A program made the position numbers and the translations under genes. The notes under the pieces were generated by a model. That model was not told the DNA's origin. It saw nothing but the letters and a program-made list of their open reading frames with translations, and did not search any database. A stretch of 64,000 nucleotides of DNA from Vibrio gazogenes (GTDB taxonomy: Bacteria > Pseudomonadota > Gammaproteobacteria > Enterobacterales > Vibrionaceae): contig NZ_CP092587.1 in assembly GCF_023920225.1 (NCBI RefSeq), forward strand, positions 1,178,001 through 1,242,000, written 5' to 3'. This document shows, in pieces, positions 63,374 through 64,000 of the stretch (position 1 is the first letter of the stretch; every line of letters begins with the position of its first letter).

Positions 63374-64000
63374 ATGAAAAAATTATGGTCAGTTGGATTG
63401 GGATTGATTCTGAGTTGTCCCCTCTATGCCAATGCAGAGCGCGTCGATAATACCAAGCGTTTCGAACAGTATGTCGATGGCCTCAAACAACAAGCGCAGC
63501 AGGAAGGGATTAGCCAAGCAACGATTCAAGCGGCTTTTGCAAACGTCACCTATCGTCCCCGAGCGATTGTTGCAGATAAGAATCAACCGGAGAAAAAGCT
63601 CACCTTAGACGAATATATTCCTCGCGCGGTGCCGGATTGGAAAGTCGCGAAGGCGAAAAAACTCTATCAGGAACACTATGATGAGCTGGTAAAAATCGGC
63701 AAACAGTATGGTGTGCAACCTCGTTATATCGTTGCGTTGTGGGGTGTAGAGAGTAACTTTGGTTCACTCACCGGTGGATACAACGTTGTCGATGCCTTGG
63801 CAACATTGGCCTATGATGGGCGTCGTGAACAATTTTTCCGGAATGAAATGATGGCCGCGCTGAACATCCTGGAACAGCACCATATCACCCCGCAAGCGAT
63901 GAAAGGCTCATGGGCCGGTGCGATGGGGCAGTGTCAGTTTATGCCGAGCTCCTTCCTTGCCTTTGCTGCCGATGGTAACGGTGATGGGAAAAAAGATATC
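63374..64000 (+). CDS. Lytic murein transglycosylase, N-terminal part (cut by window end)
   Basis: The visible 209 codons stay open to the right edge. A signal peptide (MKKLWSVGLGLILSCPLYANA) is followed by helical sequence and the SLT_2-type catalytic region IVALWGVESNFGSLTGGYN, with likely catalytic Glu126, then SWAGAMGQCQFMPSSFLAFA. This is the MltB-like family that cleaves peptidoglycan to anhydromuropeptides. AGGAG lies 6 nt before the ATG. It lacks a proper lipobox, so it should be periplasmic and soluble, unlike MltB of E. coli. The C-terminus is unseen. Confidence 0.9.
   Translation, partial: MKKLWSVGLGLILSCPLYANAERVDNTKRFEQYVDGLKQQAQQEGISQATIQAAFANVTYRPRAIVADKNQPEKKLTLDEYIPRAVPDWKVAKAKKLYQEHYDELVKIGKQYGVQPRYIVALWGVESNFGSLTGGYNVVDALATLAYDGRREQFFRNEMMAALNILEQHHITPQAMKGSWAGAMGQCQFMPSSFLAFAADGNGDGKKDI

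Overview
The window looks like chromosome from a Vibrio-like gammaproteobacterium. The right third (about 43.7-64 kb) carries rlmA, yeaD, gapA, msrB, yeaC, ansA, sppA, purU, yoaA, tsaB, a Slp-type lipoprotein gene, fadD, rnd, minE-minD-minC, ycgL and a lytic transglycosylase. Many of these also lie together in Escherichia coli, and with the DUF2989 lipoprotein this is a typical Vibrio core arrangement. No rRNA, tRNA or CRISPR array was seen. Species cannot be named from the sequence alone.

Left end (1-13.8 kb) holds metabolic accessory genes. They are the tail of an AraC-type regulator, a nitrilase, a short-Q-loop cytochrome bd oxidase (cydA, cydB and a DUF2474 small subunit, the cyanide-insensitive type) divergent from a MocR regulator across a 27-bp palindrome, a lone cysI, a secreted GH6 cellulase (CBM2, two PKD, GH6), a NYN-domain protein preceded by half of a MITE-like element, and an aminotransferase divergent from an AraC/GyrI-type regulator.

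The middle (13.8-26.5 kb) is an island-like mosaic: a YjhP-like methyltransferase, an alpha/beta hydrolase, a MOSC protein, an SDR, a LuxR-type regulator, a tyrosyl-tRNA synthetase, an orphan histidine kinase, an unrecognised two-gene operon with palindromic operators, an attC-like site followed by a cassette-type gene broken by an amber codon, and a fused nucleotidyltransferase-HEPN protein. Between these genes lie at least six whole or partial copies of a repeat family with modules of about 470 bp. Two tandem copies keep the same hairpins although the stem sequences differ. This repeat family is the strongest candidate for something undescribed.

From 26.5 to 43.6 kb come panF-yhdT, a DeoR regulator, a complete MITE-like element (182 bp with inverted ends), fsaA divergent from ybiY-ybiW (glycyl radical enzyme system) with a near-consensus FNR site between them, and a three-gene signalling set. 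That set is a periplasmic sugar-type binding protein, a hybrid histidine kinase and a REC-PAS-GAF-GGDEF-EAL protein. It is followed by a chemotaxis-type transducer with a C-terminal hemerythrin domain. Together these suggest an organism that senses sugars and oxygen, adjusts cyclic di-GMP and can use a radical-based anaerobic sugar pathway.
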